DNA of 40,321 nucleotides, taken from assembly GCA_947447625.1 (NCBI GenBank), contig CANFKS010000027.1:1-40321 (forward strand), written 5' to 3'. This stretch comes from Rhodospirillales bacterium (lineage in GTDB: Bacteria > Pseudomonadota > Alphaproteobacteria > Acetobacterales > Acetobacteraceae). Shown here in pieces: positions 7,889 to 14,607 of the stretch. The first letter of the stretch is position 1, and the number at the start of each line of letters is the position of its first letter. The translations under genes and the position numbers were made by a program. A model generated the notes under the pieces. The model made no database searches. It saw nothing but the letters and a program-made list of their open reading frames with translations, and was not told the DNA's origin.

Positions 7889-8808
7889 CGGGGTTGTTGG
7901 GGATTATCGGGCCGGTTTTCGGGTTGATCCTGATGGGGGCGGCGGCGGTTCGGTTGAAATGGCTTGAGGTGCCGGCGATCAAGGGCATGAGCGATTTCGT
8001 GTTTTTCGCGGCGATGCCGAGTTTGTTGTTTCTGTCGATCACGACGGCGCCACCGTTGCGGCTGCTGGATGTGGCGGGGAGTTTTTTGGCTGGGGCGGTG
8101 GTGCTGTTTGCGGTGGCGGTGGTGATTGGGCGGCGGTTTTTGGGGTTGCGGCTGGCTTCGGCTTCAATATTCGGGCTCAATGCTGTGTTCGGCAATACGG
8201 TGATGCTTGGGATTCCGATTGTCGATGCGGCGTATGGGCGGGAGGGGGTTGCTAATCTTTTGGCGGTGGTGGTGTTCCATTCGGCGTTTTTGTTGCCGTT
8301 GGCGACGATATTGATCGAGGCGGATACCGGCCGGGGGCAGGGGGTGTTTGGGGTGTTGTGGGCGTCGGTGCCGGGGTTGCTGCGCAATCCGGTGATTGTG
8401 ACGATGCTGGTGGCGTTGAGTTGGCGGTTTTTGGGGGTGCCGGTGCCGGGGGGGATGCAGAGGTTTTTGAGCCTGTTGGGGGGCGCGGGGCCGCCTTTGG
8501 CATTGTTTTGCCTGGGGGCCTCGTTGCCGAAGCCGCAGGGGTGGAGCGATCTGGCCGAGGTGTTGGTGGGGGGGGTGTTCAAGTTGCTGGTGATGCCGGT
8601 GCTGGTGGGGGGGATTGCGTATGCGGTGGGGGTGAGTGGGGTGGCGTTCAAGGTGGTGGTTTTGGCGTCGGCGCTGCCGACGGGGGCGAATGCGTTTATG
8701 CTGGCGCGGCGGTTTTCGACGATGGCGGAGGCTTCGGCGAGCATCGTGGTGGCATCGACGGCGGTTTCGGTAGTGACGCTGGCGGTGTTGCTGAGTTGGC
8801 TTGGATGA
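7885..8808 (+). CDS. AEC family (auxin efflux carrier-like) transporter
   Basis: 307 residues, about ten membrane segments in two halves. The N-terminal GLLGIIGPVFGLILMGAAAVR and the following FVFFAAMPSLLF stretch, and the NAVFGNTVMLGIPIV motif near 110-125, are typical of bacterial AEC proteins (malonate/MdcF-like). The second half has the LPTGANAFMLA motif near 270-280. Inner membrane; substrate probably an organic anion, not determinable. The GTG start overlaps the gmk stop (GTGA), so it is likely co-translated with gmk even though the roles are unrelated. No terminator is visible between it and the convergent gene at 8852. Confidence 0.85.
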   Translation: MTGLLGIIGPVFGLILMGAAAVRLKWLEVPAIKGMSDFVFFAAMPSLLFLSITTAPPLRLLDVAGSFLAGAVVLFAVAVVIGRRFLGLRLASASIFGLNAVFGNTVMLGIPIVDAAYGREGVANLLAVVVFHSAFLLPLATILIEADTGRGQGVFGVLWASVPGLLRNPVIVTMLVALSWRFLGVPVPGGMQRFLSLLGGAGPPLALFCLGASLPKPQGWSDLAEVLVGGVFKLLVMPVLVGGIAYAVGVSGVAFKVVVLASALPTGANAFMLARRFSTMAEASASIVVASTAVSVVTLAVLLSWLG

Positions 8809-8851
8809 TTAACCAACCGGAACAATTTGAGCGTGGGTTGGTGGGGCGGGG

Positions 8852-9412
8852 CTAGAGGTTTCTTGCGAAATGGACGAATCGCAGGCGGGATTTGGCGGGT
8901 TCGGGTTGCGGTTTTGCGGCCGGTGGGGGCGGAGGGGGTTTCGCGGGGCGCGGGGTGTGGCCGATGCCGAGGGCGCGGCGGATGGGGTTCAGCAGGCGTT
9001 GCAGGGTGGGGGCCAAAGCGAGGAGTTCGGCGACTCCGGGTTCGGCGAGGAGGGTTTCGAGGTGCATCCGGGTGAGGGCAGCTTCGTGTTTGAGTTCGCG
9101 GAGCAGCCAGCCGGGGCTGGTGGGCAGGGCCGGACGCAAGGTGTGAGGGCGCGGCGTATAAGGGCGTTGGCGGTTGCGGCGCGGGTCAATGCGCGGGCGT
9201 TTGCCGGCGGCGATGCGGGCCATGGTGGCGCGGATGATGCGGGCGGCGCGGTTGAGGCGGTTGCAGAACAGCGGGGTGAGGGAGGCGAGGCGGGGGTGGC
9301 GGCCGAGGCGCAGCGCGATGAAGCCGATGAGTTGGGTGATGAGCGCGGCAAAGCGGGCCGCGAAGACCGGGGCCAGGAGGCGTGGATCGGGCGGGGTGGC
9401 TGCCGTGGTCAT
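8852..9412 (-). CDS. Hypothetical Ala/Arg/Pro-rich protein
   Basis: 186 residues from ATG 9412 (an in-frame TTG at 9448 is less likely). I do not recognise the family. The first about 45 residues hold a short hydrophobic stretch (FAARFAALITQLIGFIALRL), then a strongly basic segment (residues about 55-100), a helical region near 105-150, a proline run at about 160-166 and a basic C-terminus ending FVHFARNL. No ribosome site is obvious. The upstream region has a perfect 7-bp inverted repeat over the start codon. It is codirectional with maf/PPSR but upstream of neither. Coding is supported by high GC at third positions. Confidence 0.55.
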   Translation of the reverse strand: MTTAATPPDPRLLAPVFAARFAALITQLIGFIALRLGRHPRLASLTPLFCNRLNRAARIIRATMARIAAGKRPRIDPRRNRQRPYTPRPHTLRPALPTSPGWLLRELKHEAALTRMHLETLLAEPGVAELLALAPTLQRLLNPIRRALGIGHTPRPAKPPPPPPAAKPQPEPAKSRLRFVHFARNL

Positions 9413-9432
9413 GTTAGTTTTGATATAACATG
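9410..9432. promoter_or_regulatory. Inverted repeat over the start of the 8852-9412 gene
   Basis: CATGTTA (9410-9416) and TAACATG (9426-9432) are perfect 7-bp arms with a 9-nt A/T-rich spacer, placed across the start codon. Position suggests an operator or a translational hairpin; no binding protein is implied by the sequence. Confidence 0.35.
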
Positions 9433-9478
9433 AGTTAGTTCGGCGCAAGGGTTTTGTAGCGGCTGGATCGGGACGCTG

Positions 9479-10090
9479 TCAGGTGGCGAGCACCTGGTGT
9501 TGCCGGAGGAAGCCGAGGAGGGCGAGGAGGGGGATGCCGAGGATGGCGGCGTGTTCGCCTTCGATACGCTCGAAGAGATGGATGCCGAGGCCTTCGAGAC
9601 GGTAGGCGCCGACGCAGGCGGTGATGTGATCGGCTTCGGCGGCGAGGTAGGTTTCGAGGACGCTGTCGGAGACGTTGCGCATGGTGAGGCGGGGGCGGGC
9701 GACATGGTGCCAGATGCGCTGGCCGTGGCGCAGGCAGACGATGGCGGTGATGAGTTCGTGGGTGCGGCCGCGGAGGTGTTTGAGGTGTCGGGCGGCGTCG
9801 GCCGGGTCGGTGGGTTTGTCGAACCAGATGCCGTCGCAGACCAGGAGCTGGTCGCAGCCGATGACGAGGGCTTCGGGGTTGCGCCGGGCGATGCGTTCGG
9901 CCTTGAGTTCGGCGAGGAGGATGGCGACATCGGCGGGTGCGGCGCCCTCGGCCTGACCGGATTGTTTGATGGCGGCTTCGTCGATGGCGGCGGCCTGGAC
10001 GTCAAATGCGAGGCCAGCGGCGGACAGGACGGCGCGGCGCGCACTGGAGGCGCTGGCGAGGATGAGGCGTGGGGTTGCGGATTGGAGCAT
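9479..10090 (-). CDS. maf: Maf family nucleoside triphosphate pyrophosphatase
   Basis: 203 residues. LILASASSARR (9-19) is the Maf S-x-S-x-R-R phosphate-binding motif; IGCDQ near 77-81 supplies the catalytic Asp, followed by FDKP, the RxHELITA strand and the VGAYRLEGLG signature near 160. Family members hydrolyse non-canonical or modified NTPs such as m7GTP, dTTP or UTP. It lies 6 nt after PPSR on the same strand. In Caulobacter the equivalent pair (RP001-like gene, maf) begins immediately beside the replication origin. Confidence 0.93.
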   Translation of the reverse strand: MLQSATPRLILASASSARRAVLSAAGLAFDVQAAAIDEAAIKQSGQAEGAAPADVAILLAELKAERIARRNPEALVIGCDQLLVCDGIWFDKPTDPADAARHLKHLRGRTHELITAIVCLRHGQRIWHHVARPRLTMRNVSDSVLETYLAAEADHITACVGAYRLEGLGIHLFERIEGEHAAILGIPLLALLGFLRQHQVLAT

Positions 10091-10096
10091 GGGTGA

Positions 10097-10960
10097 TCAG
10101 GCCTGGGGTGCGGCGGTGGATTTGGCGCGGCGGGTTTCCCAGCTTTGCATAAGCTGGACGATTGTGGCGGCGGTTTCCTCGATGGAGCGGCGGGTGACGT
10201 CAATGACGGGCCAGCCGCGGCGGGCGCAGAGGCGTTTGGACCAGAGGATTTCGGCTTTGACGGCATCCTGGTCGACATAGTCGCTGCTGTCATGGCGGGG
10301 GCCGGCGCTGGGGTTGCCGCCGATCATGCGCAGGCGGTTGCGGCGGATGTCGATGAGCGCTTCGGCGTCGATGGACAGGCCGATGACGGGGCAATGGGGG
10401 TTGGCCAGGGCGTCGGGTTCGCCGAGGGCGGGGACGAGGGGGATGTTGGCGGCTTTGATGCCGCGGTTGGCGAGATAAAAGCAGGTGGGGGTTTTGGAGG
10501 AGCGGGAGACGCCGACGAGGATCACGTCGGCTTCGGCGATGCCTGCCTGGGCCTGACCGTCATCATGGGAGAGGACGTAGTGGATGGCGTCGATGCGTTT
10601 GAAGTAATCCTGGTCGAGCACGTATTGGCGGCCGGGGCGGGTGGAAGCGGCGGCGCCGAATTGTTCCTGGAAGAGGGAGAGGACAGGATCCAGCACATGG
10701 ACGACGCTGATGCCGAGGCGCTGGCAGGCGAGTTCGAGTTCGCTGCGCAGGCCTTTTTCCATCAGGGTGGAGAGCACGGGACCGGGTTCGGCTTCGATGC
10801 CGTCGATGACTTTATGGACCTGGAAGCGGGTTCGGATGAGGGACCAGCGATGATAGATGATGCGGGAGTCATCGAACTGGGCAACCGCGGCACGGGCAAC
10901 AGCATTGAGGGTATCGCCGGTGGAATCGGAGACCAGATGAAGATTGATGTTGGGGGACAT
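10097..10960 (-). CDS. PPSR kinase/pyrophosphorylase (DUF299, RP001 homologue)
   Basis: 287 residues. It has the N-terminal [12 protein letters not shown] motif, a P-loop-like GVSRSSKT at 150-157, and C-terminal [13 protein letters not shown] and [11 protein letters not shown] blocks that define the family. Characterised members (PpsR, RP1) regulate PEP synthase or pyruvate-phosphate dikinase by ADP-dependent threonine phosphorylation and Pi-dependent dephosphorylation; the target here is unknown. ATG 10960 was chosen over the longer frame because the family starts at this strand. It is the RP001 homologue that flanks the origin in Caulobacter and Rickettsia, and it is transcribed away from the 10961-11337 segment. 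Confidence 0.93.
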   Translation of the reverse strand: MSPNINLHLVSDSTGDTLNAVARAAVAQFDDSRIIYHRWSLIRTRFQVHKVIDGIEAEPGPVLSTLMEKGLRSELELACQRLGISVVHVLDPVLSLFQEQFGAAASTRPGRQYVLDQDYFKRIDAIHYVLSHDDGQAQAGIAEADVILVGVSRSSKTPTCFYLANRGIKAANIPLVPALGEPDALANPHCPVIGLSIDAEALIDIRRNRLRMIGGNPSAGPRHDSSDYVDQDAVKAEILWSKRLCARRGWPVIDVTRRSIEETAATIVQLMQSWETRRAKSTAAPQA

Positions 10961-11337
10961 GGGCTGAGGATAGCGGGGATAAGTGCGCAATGGCAGCCCC
11001 ACCGGCAGCACCGGGCCGGGCAGCGGGGATAAGTTGTACACAGGCGTCGGCGGGGGATGGAATTTCGACAGGGCCGGCGATTGCGGGGATTTCGGCGAAG
11101 TTTTGTTTTATTTCAATCGTTCGGTCTGTTGTAGAAATGTGGACAAGTCAGTGCATGAAATAGGGATTGCTGTGTACCCCGTTTTCCACAGGCCCTACAT
11201 GCTACCACCACCTTTCTATCGGAATCCTCTCTACCGAGTGGGGGGCGATTTCGGGTGCTTCGGCGTTGGGCGGGATGAGCGCTTCTATCGGGGGGCATCC
11301 CGTTCTAAGAGGGGGCTCGAATGGAGCGATCGGGACC
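10961..11337. other. Candidate chromosomal replication origin (oriC)
   Basis: A 377-nt gene-free segment between the divergent PPSR and hemE genes. DnaA-box-like nonamers: TTGTACACA 11034-11042 (+), TTGTCCACA 11138-11146 (minus), TTTTCCACA 11182-11190 (+); the last two differ from TTATCCACA at one base. GCGGGGAT occurs at 10973, 11023 and 11083, spaced 50 and 60 nt (near helical phase); the first two sit in an identical 13-bp AGCGGGGATAAGT. Its complement ATCCCCGC recalls the weak W-boxes of Caulobacter. An AT-rich stretch, 11098-11117 (17 of 20 A/T), could be the unwinding element. One GANTC site is at 11222-11226. No CtrA-type TTAA-N7-TTAA was found. The location matches the Caulobacter and Rickettsia origins. 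hemE promoter elements must also lie here. Confidence 0.65.
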
Positions 11338-12360
11338 ATGGCGAAGCGGATCGAGAGAGTGCTGGCGGGAGAAGCGATCTGGCCGCCGCCGGCGTGGTTG
11401 ATGCGCCAGGCTGGGCGGTATTTGCCGGAATATCGGGCAATCCGGGCGACGGCGGGGGATTTTGTGACGCTGGCGACGACGCCGGCGATGGCGGCGGAGG
11501 TGACGCTGCAGCCGGTGCGGCGGTATGGGATGGATGCGGCGATTTTGTTCAGCGATATCCTGATGGTGCCGTGGGCGCTGGGGCAGGGGTTGTCGTTCAA
11601 GGCGGGGGAGGGCCCGGTGCTGCCACCGATAAGAGATGCTCAGGGGTTGGCGGGGCTCGACATTCGGCGCGTTCCAGGCGCGATCACGCCGATTTTGGAG
11701 GCGGTTCGGCTGGTGAAGGCGGGGGTGGGCGATGCGACGTTGATCGGGTTTGCGGGCAGTCCGTTCACGGTGGCGTGCTACATGGTGGAGGGGGGCGGAT
11801 CAAAGGATTTCGCTGCTGTTCGGGGGTTGGCTTATGCGGACCCGGCGTTGTTCGGGGCGCTGATGGATTTGCTGGTGGAGACGACGATCCTCTATCTGAA
11901 GGCGCAGATCGATGCCGGCGCCGAGGTGGTGATGGTGTTTGATACATGGGCGGGGATGTTGCCGCCGCGGCAGTTCAGGATGCATGTGATCGAGCCGACG
12001 CGGCGGATTGTCAGCGCTGTGAAGGCCGCGCATCCGGGGGTTCGGGTGGTTGGATTTCCGCGGATGGCGGGGATGTTGTTGGGCGAATATGCGGCGGCGA
12101 CCGGGGTGGATGGGGTTGGCGTGGATACGGCGGCCGATCTTGGGGCGGCGCGGGGGTTGGTGGCGGGGGGTATCGCTTTGCAGGGCAATCTCGATCCGTT
12201 GTTGCTGGTGGCGGGGGGGGCTGCGATGGAGGACGAGGCGCGGGGGCTTTGCGAGGCGCTGCGGGGGACGCCGCATATTTTCAATTTGGGGCATGGGATT
12301 GTGCCGCAGACATCGCCGGATCATGTGGGGGCGTTGTTGGCGGCGGTGCGAGGTGGTTGA
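11338..12360 (+). CDS. hemE: Uroporphyrinogen III decarboxylase
   Basis: 340 residues, normal length. PPAWLMRQAGRYLPEYR (17-33) holds the two substrate-binding arginines Arg23 and Arg27; FSDIL (71-75) holds the catalytic Asp73. GFAGSPFTVACYMVEGGGSK and the NLGHGI block near the C-terminus are also diagnostic. It decarboxylates uroporphyrinogen III to coproporphyrinogen III in the cytoplasm. The frame is open to 11167, but homologues begin at the KRIERVLAGE segment, so ATG 11338 is used. hemH follows after 19 nt; first gene of the heme operon. Confidence 0.97.
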   Translation: MAKRIERVLAGEAIWPPPAWLMRQAGRYLPEYRAIRATAGDFVTLATTPAMAAEVTLQPVRRYGMDAAILFSDILMVPWALGQGLSFKAGEGPVLPPIRDAQGLAGLDIRRVPGAITPILEAVRLVKAGVGDATLIGFAGSPFTVACYMVEGGGSKDFAAVRGLAYADPALFGALMDLLVETTILYLKAQIDAGAEVVMVFDTWAGMLPPRQFRMHVIEPTRRIVSAVKAAHPGVRVVGFPRMAGMLLGEYAAATGVDGVGVDTAADLGAARGLVAGGIALQGNLDPLLLVAGGAAMEDEARGLCEALRGTPHIFNLGHGIVPQTSPDHVGALLAAVRGG

Positions 12361-12379
12361 TCTGGCGGGGGATGGGGCC

Positions 12380-13450
12380 ATGTCTGCGGTCATGCGCAAA
12401 CCGAAGATTGCTGTTGTTTTGTTCAACCTCGGCGGGCCGGACCGGATGGAGTCCGTCAAGCCGTTTCTGCTCAACCTGTTTCGCGACCCGGCGATTTTGC
12501 GGGTGCCGTTTTTTGTGCGGCCGCTTTTGGCGCGGATTATTGCCCGGGCGCGGGTGAAGCCGGCGCAGGAGAATTATGCGTTGTTGGGCGGGAAGTCGCC
12601 GTTGTTGGAGTTGACGCGCGCGCAGGGGGTGGCGCTGGAGGCGGCGTTGCCGGAGGTGGAGGCGCGGGCGTTTGTGGCGATGCGGTATTGGCATCCGTTC
12701 AGCGAGAAGACGGCGCGGGAGGTGCGGGATTGGGATCCGGATGAGGTGGTGCTGTTGCCGCTGTATCCGCAGTATTCGACGACGACGACGGGGAGTTCGC
12801 TGACGGCCTGGCGGGAGGCGGCGGCGAAGATTGGGCTGATGAAGAAGGTGACTTCGATTTGCTGTTATCATGATGATGCGGCGTATTTGGGGGCGATGGC
12901 GGGCTTGGTGAGCCGGGCTTATGGGGCGGCGATGGCGGAATTGGATGGGGCGGTGCCGTTGCGGGTGTTGTTTTCGGCGCATGGGTTGCCGGAGGTGATT
13001 ATCGCGCAGGGGGATCCGTATCAGTATCAGATTGAGCGGACGGTGGCGGGGGTGATTGCTGTGTTGGGGTTGCCGGGGTTGGATACGGCGGTTTGTTATC
13101 AGTCGCGCGCGACGCCGCAGAAATGGATTGGGCCGTCGACGGAGGAGGAGTTGGAGCGGGCGGCGCGGGACAAGGTGGCGGTGCTAGTGGTGCCGATTGC
13201 GTTTGTTTCGGAGCATTCCGAGACGTTGGTGGAGTTGGATGTGGAGTATCGGGAATTCGCGCATGAGAAGGGGGTTCCGGGGTATTTCCGGGCGCCGGCG
13301 GCAAATTCGGATGGGGCGTTTATTGAGGCTTTGGCTGGGTTGGTGCGTCGGGCGTTGGTGGAGGGGCCGGGATTGTGTCGGGGGGGGGCGGGTTCGGTGT
13401 GTCCGGGGAAGCACAAGGATTGTCCGCAGTGTGTGGCGGGGGCGGCATGA
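12380..13450 (+). CDS. hemH: Ferrochelatase with C-terminal Cys cluster
   Basis: 356 residues. NLGGPD near the N-terminus, LPLYPQYS (127-133), the metal-site His201 in FSAHGLP and Glu281 in SEHSETLVELDVEY are the ferrochelatase hallmarks. It inserts Fe2+ into protoporphyrin IX. The last 25 residues hold Cys333, 341, 348 and 351; related C-terminal cysteines ligate a [2Fe-2S] cluster in Caulobacter and some other bacterial ferrochelatases (known), so a cluster is likely here (inference). ATG 12380 begins after hemE; the TGA overlaps the ATG of the HAD gene by ATGA. Confidence 0.96.
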   Translation: MSAVMRKPKIAVVLFNLGGPDRMESVKPFLLNLFRDPAILRVPFFVRPLLARIIARARVKPAQENYALLGGKSPLLELTRAQGVALEAALPEVEARAFVAMRYWHPFSEKTAREVRDWDPDEVVLLPLYPQYSTTTTGSSLTAWREAAAKIGLMKKVTSICCYHDDAAYLGAMAGLVSRAYGAAMAELDGAVPLRVLFSAHGLPEVIIAQGDPYQYQIERTVAGVIAVLGLPGLDTAVCYQSRATPQKWIGPSTEEELERAARDKVAVLVVPIAFVSEHSETLVELDVEYREFAHEKGVPGYFRAPAANSDGAFIEALAGLVRRALVEGPGLCRGGAGSVCPGKHKDCPQCVAGAA

Positions 13451-14136
13451 CGGCGCGCGAGGTTTTGGGTGCGCGGGGGGCGCCGATCGGGTTGGTGATT
13501 TTCGATTGCGATGGGGTGTTGGTGGATAGTGAACCGGTGGCCAATCGGGTGGTGGCGGAGTTTGTGACGGCGGCGGGTTGGGCGATGACGGCTGAGGCGT
13601 GTGAGGAGCGGTTTATCGGGCTTAATCTGGAGGCGATGGTGCCGGTGATCGAGGCCGCGTTGGGGCGGGGGTTGCCGGGGGATTGGGTGATGCGGCTGAC
13701 GGAGCGGTTGGTGACGGTGCTTGGGGTTGAGTCGGTGCCGATTGCGGGGGCGATTGGGGCGTTGAAGGGGGTTACGGGATTGGGGTTGCCGTGGCGGGTG
13801 GCGTCGAATTCGTCGCATCAGGAGATGGGGGCGAAATTCTCGTGTATCGGGATTGCGGATCTGGTGGCGGGACGGGTGCATTCGTATACCGATGTGGCGC
13901 ATGGCAAGCCGGCGCCGGATTTGTTTTTGGCGGCAGCGGCGGCGGAAGGGATCGGGCCGGCTGGGTGTGTGGTGATCGAGGATAGTGCGACCGGAGCGCG
14001 GGCAGCGGCGGCGGCTGGGATGTTGTGTTTGGGGTATGCGCCGCGGGGCGATGGGGCGCGGTTGCGTTCGGAGGGTGCTTATGTGTTCAGCGATATGGGC
14101 GAATTGCCTGAGCTTCTTGCGGTGACCCACCGATGA
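13447..14136 (+). CDS. HAD-superfamily phosphatase (beta-PGM/Gph-like) within the heme operon
   Basis: 229 residues. Motif I FDCDGVLVDSE has nucleophile Asp20 and acid/base Asp22; motif II is VASNSS, motif III the Lys of HGKPAPD, and motif IV VIEDSATG. A helical cap sits between motifs I and II, so it belongs to the phosphoglycolate phosphatase / beta-phosphoglucomutase branch acting on small phosphometabolites. The start and stop both make ATGA overlaps, with hemH and hemJ respectively, so it is translationally tied to late heme synthesis. A heme-related role is not known for this family; it may be housekeeping. Confidence 0.88.
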   Translation: MTAREVLGARGAPIGLVIFDCDGVLVDSEPVANRVVAEFVTAAGWAMTAEACEERFIGLNLEAMVPVIEAALGRGLPGDWVMRLTERLVTVLGVESVPIAGAIGALKGVTGLGLPWRVASNSSHQEMGAKFSCIGIADLVAGRVHSYTDVAHGKPAPDLFLAAAAAEGIGPAGCVVIEDSATGARAAAAAGMLCLGYAPRGDGARLRSEGAYVFSDMGELPELLAVTHR

Positions 14137-14585
14137 CGTGGTCCTGGTTGGCGGATTTGTATTTGTGGATCAAGGCGTTTCATGTGATTGCCATGATCGC
14201 CTGGATGGCCGGGATGTTTTATCTGCCGCGGTTGTTTGTGTATCACTGCCAGGTTCAGCGTGGTTCAGCCGAGAGTGAGCGGTTGAAGGTTATGGAGCGG
14301 CGGTTGCTGAAGCAGATTATCAATCCGGCGATGATTGCGACCTGGGTGTTTGGTGTTTTGTTGGTGATGACGCCGGGGGTTGTGGATTATTCGAGTTTTT
14401 GGTTTCCGGTGAAGGTCCTGGCGGTGTTGGGGATGAGTGGGGTGCATGGGGCGATGATCGGGTGGCGGCTTGGGTTTATGGAGGACCGGAATCGGCGGAG
14501 CCATCGGTATTATCGGGTGGCGAATGAGGTGCCGACGGTGTTGATGTTCGTCATTGTGATCATGGTGATTGTGAAGCCGTTTTGA
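14133..14585 (+). CDS. hemJ: Protoporphyrinogen IX oxidase HemJ
   Basis: 150 residues with four membrane helices. WIKAFHVIAMIAWMAGMFYLPRLFVYH near the N-terminus carries His17; Lys94 lies in the WFPVKVLAVLG segment. A conserved His and Lys at these places are needed in characterised HemJ proteins. HemJ replaces HemY/HemG and oxidises protoporphyrinogen IX in the inner membrane, which gives ferrochelatase its substrate; so hemH and hemJ are consecutive functions in one operon. The start overlaps the HAD gene stop. It converges with the diguanylate cyclase gene with only 22 nt between them. Confidence 0.93.
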   Translation: MTWSWLADLYLWIKAFHVIAMIAWMAGMFYLPRLFVYHCQVQRGSAESERLKVMERRLLKQIINPAMIATWVFGVLLVMTPGVVDYSSFWFPVKVLAVLGMSGVHGAMIGWRLGFMEDRNRRSHRYYRVANEVPTVLMFVIVIMVIVKPF

Positions 14586-14607
14586 TGGGGTGATGTGGCG
14601 GGCATGG

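Noticed and set aside
11167-11337. N-terminal extension of hemE
   Set aside because: The added residues do not match the family and would run through the candidate origin.
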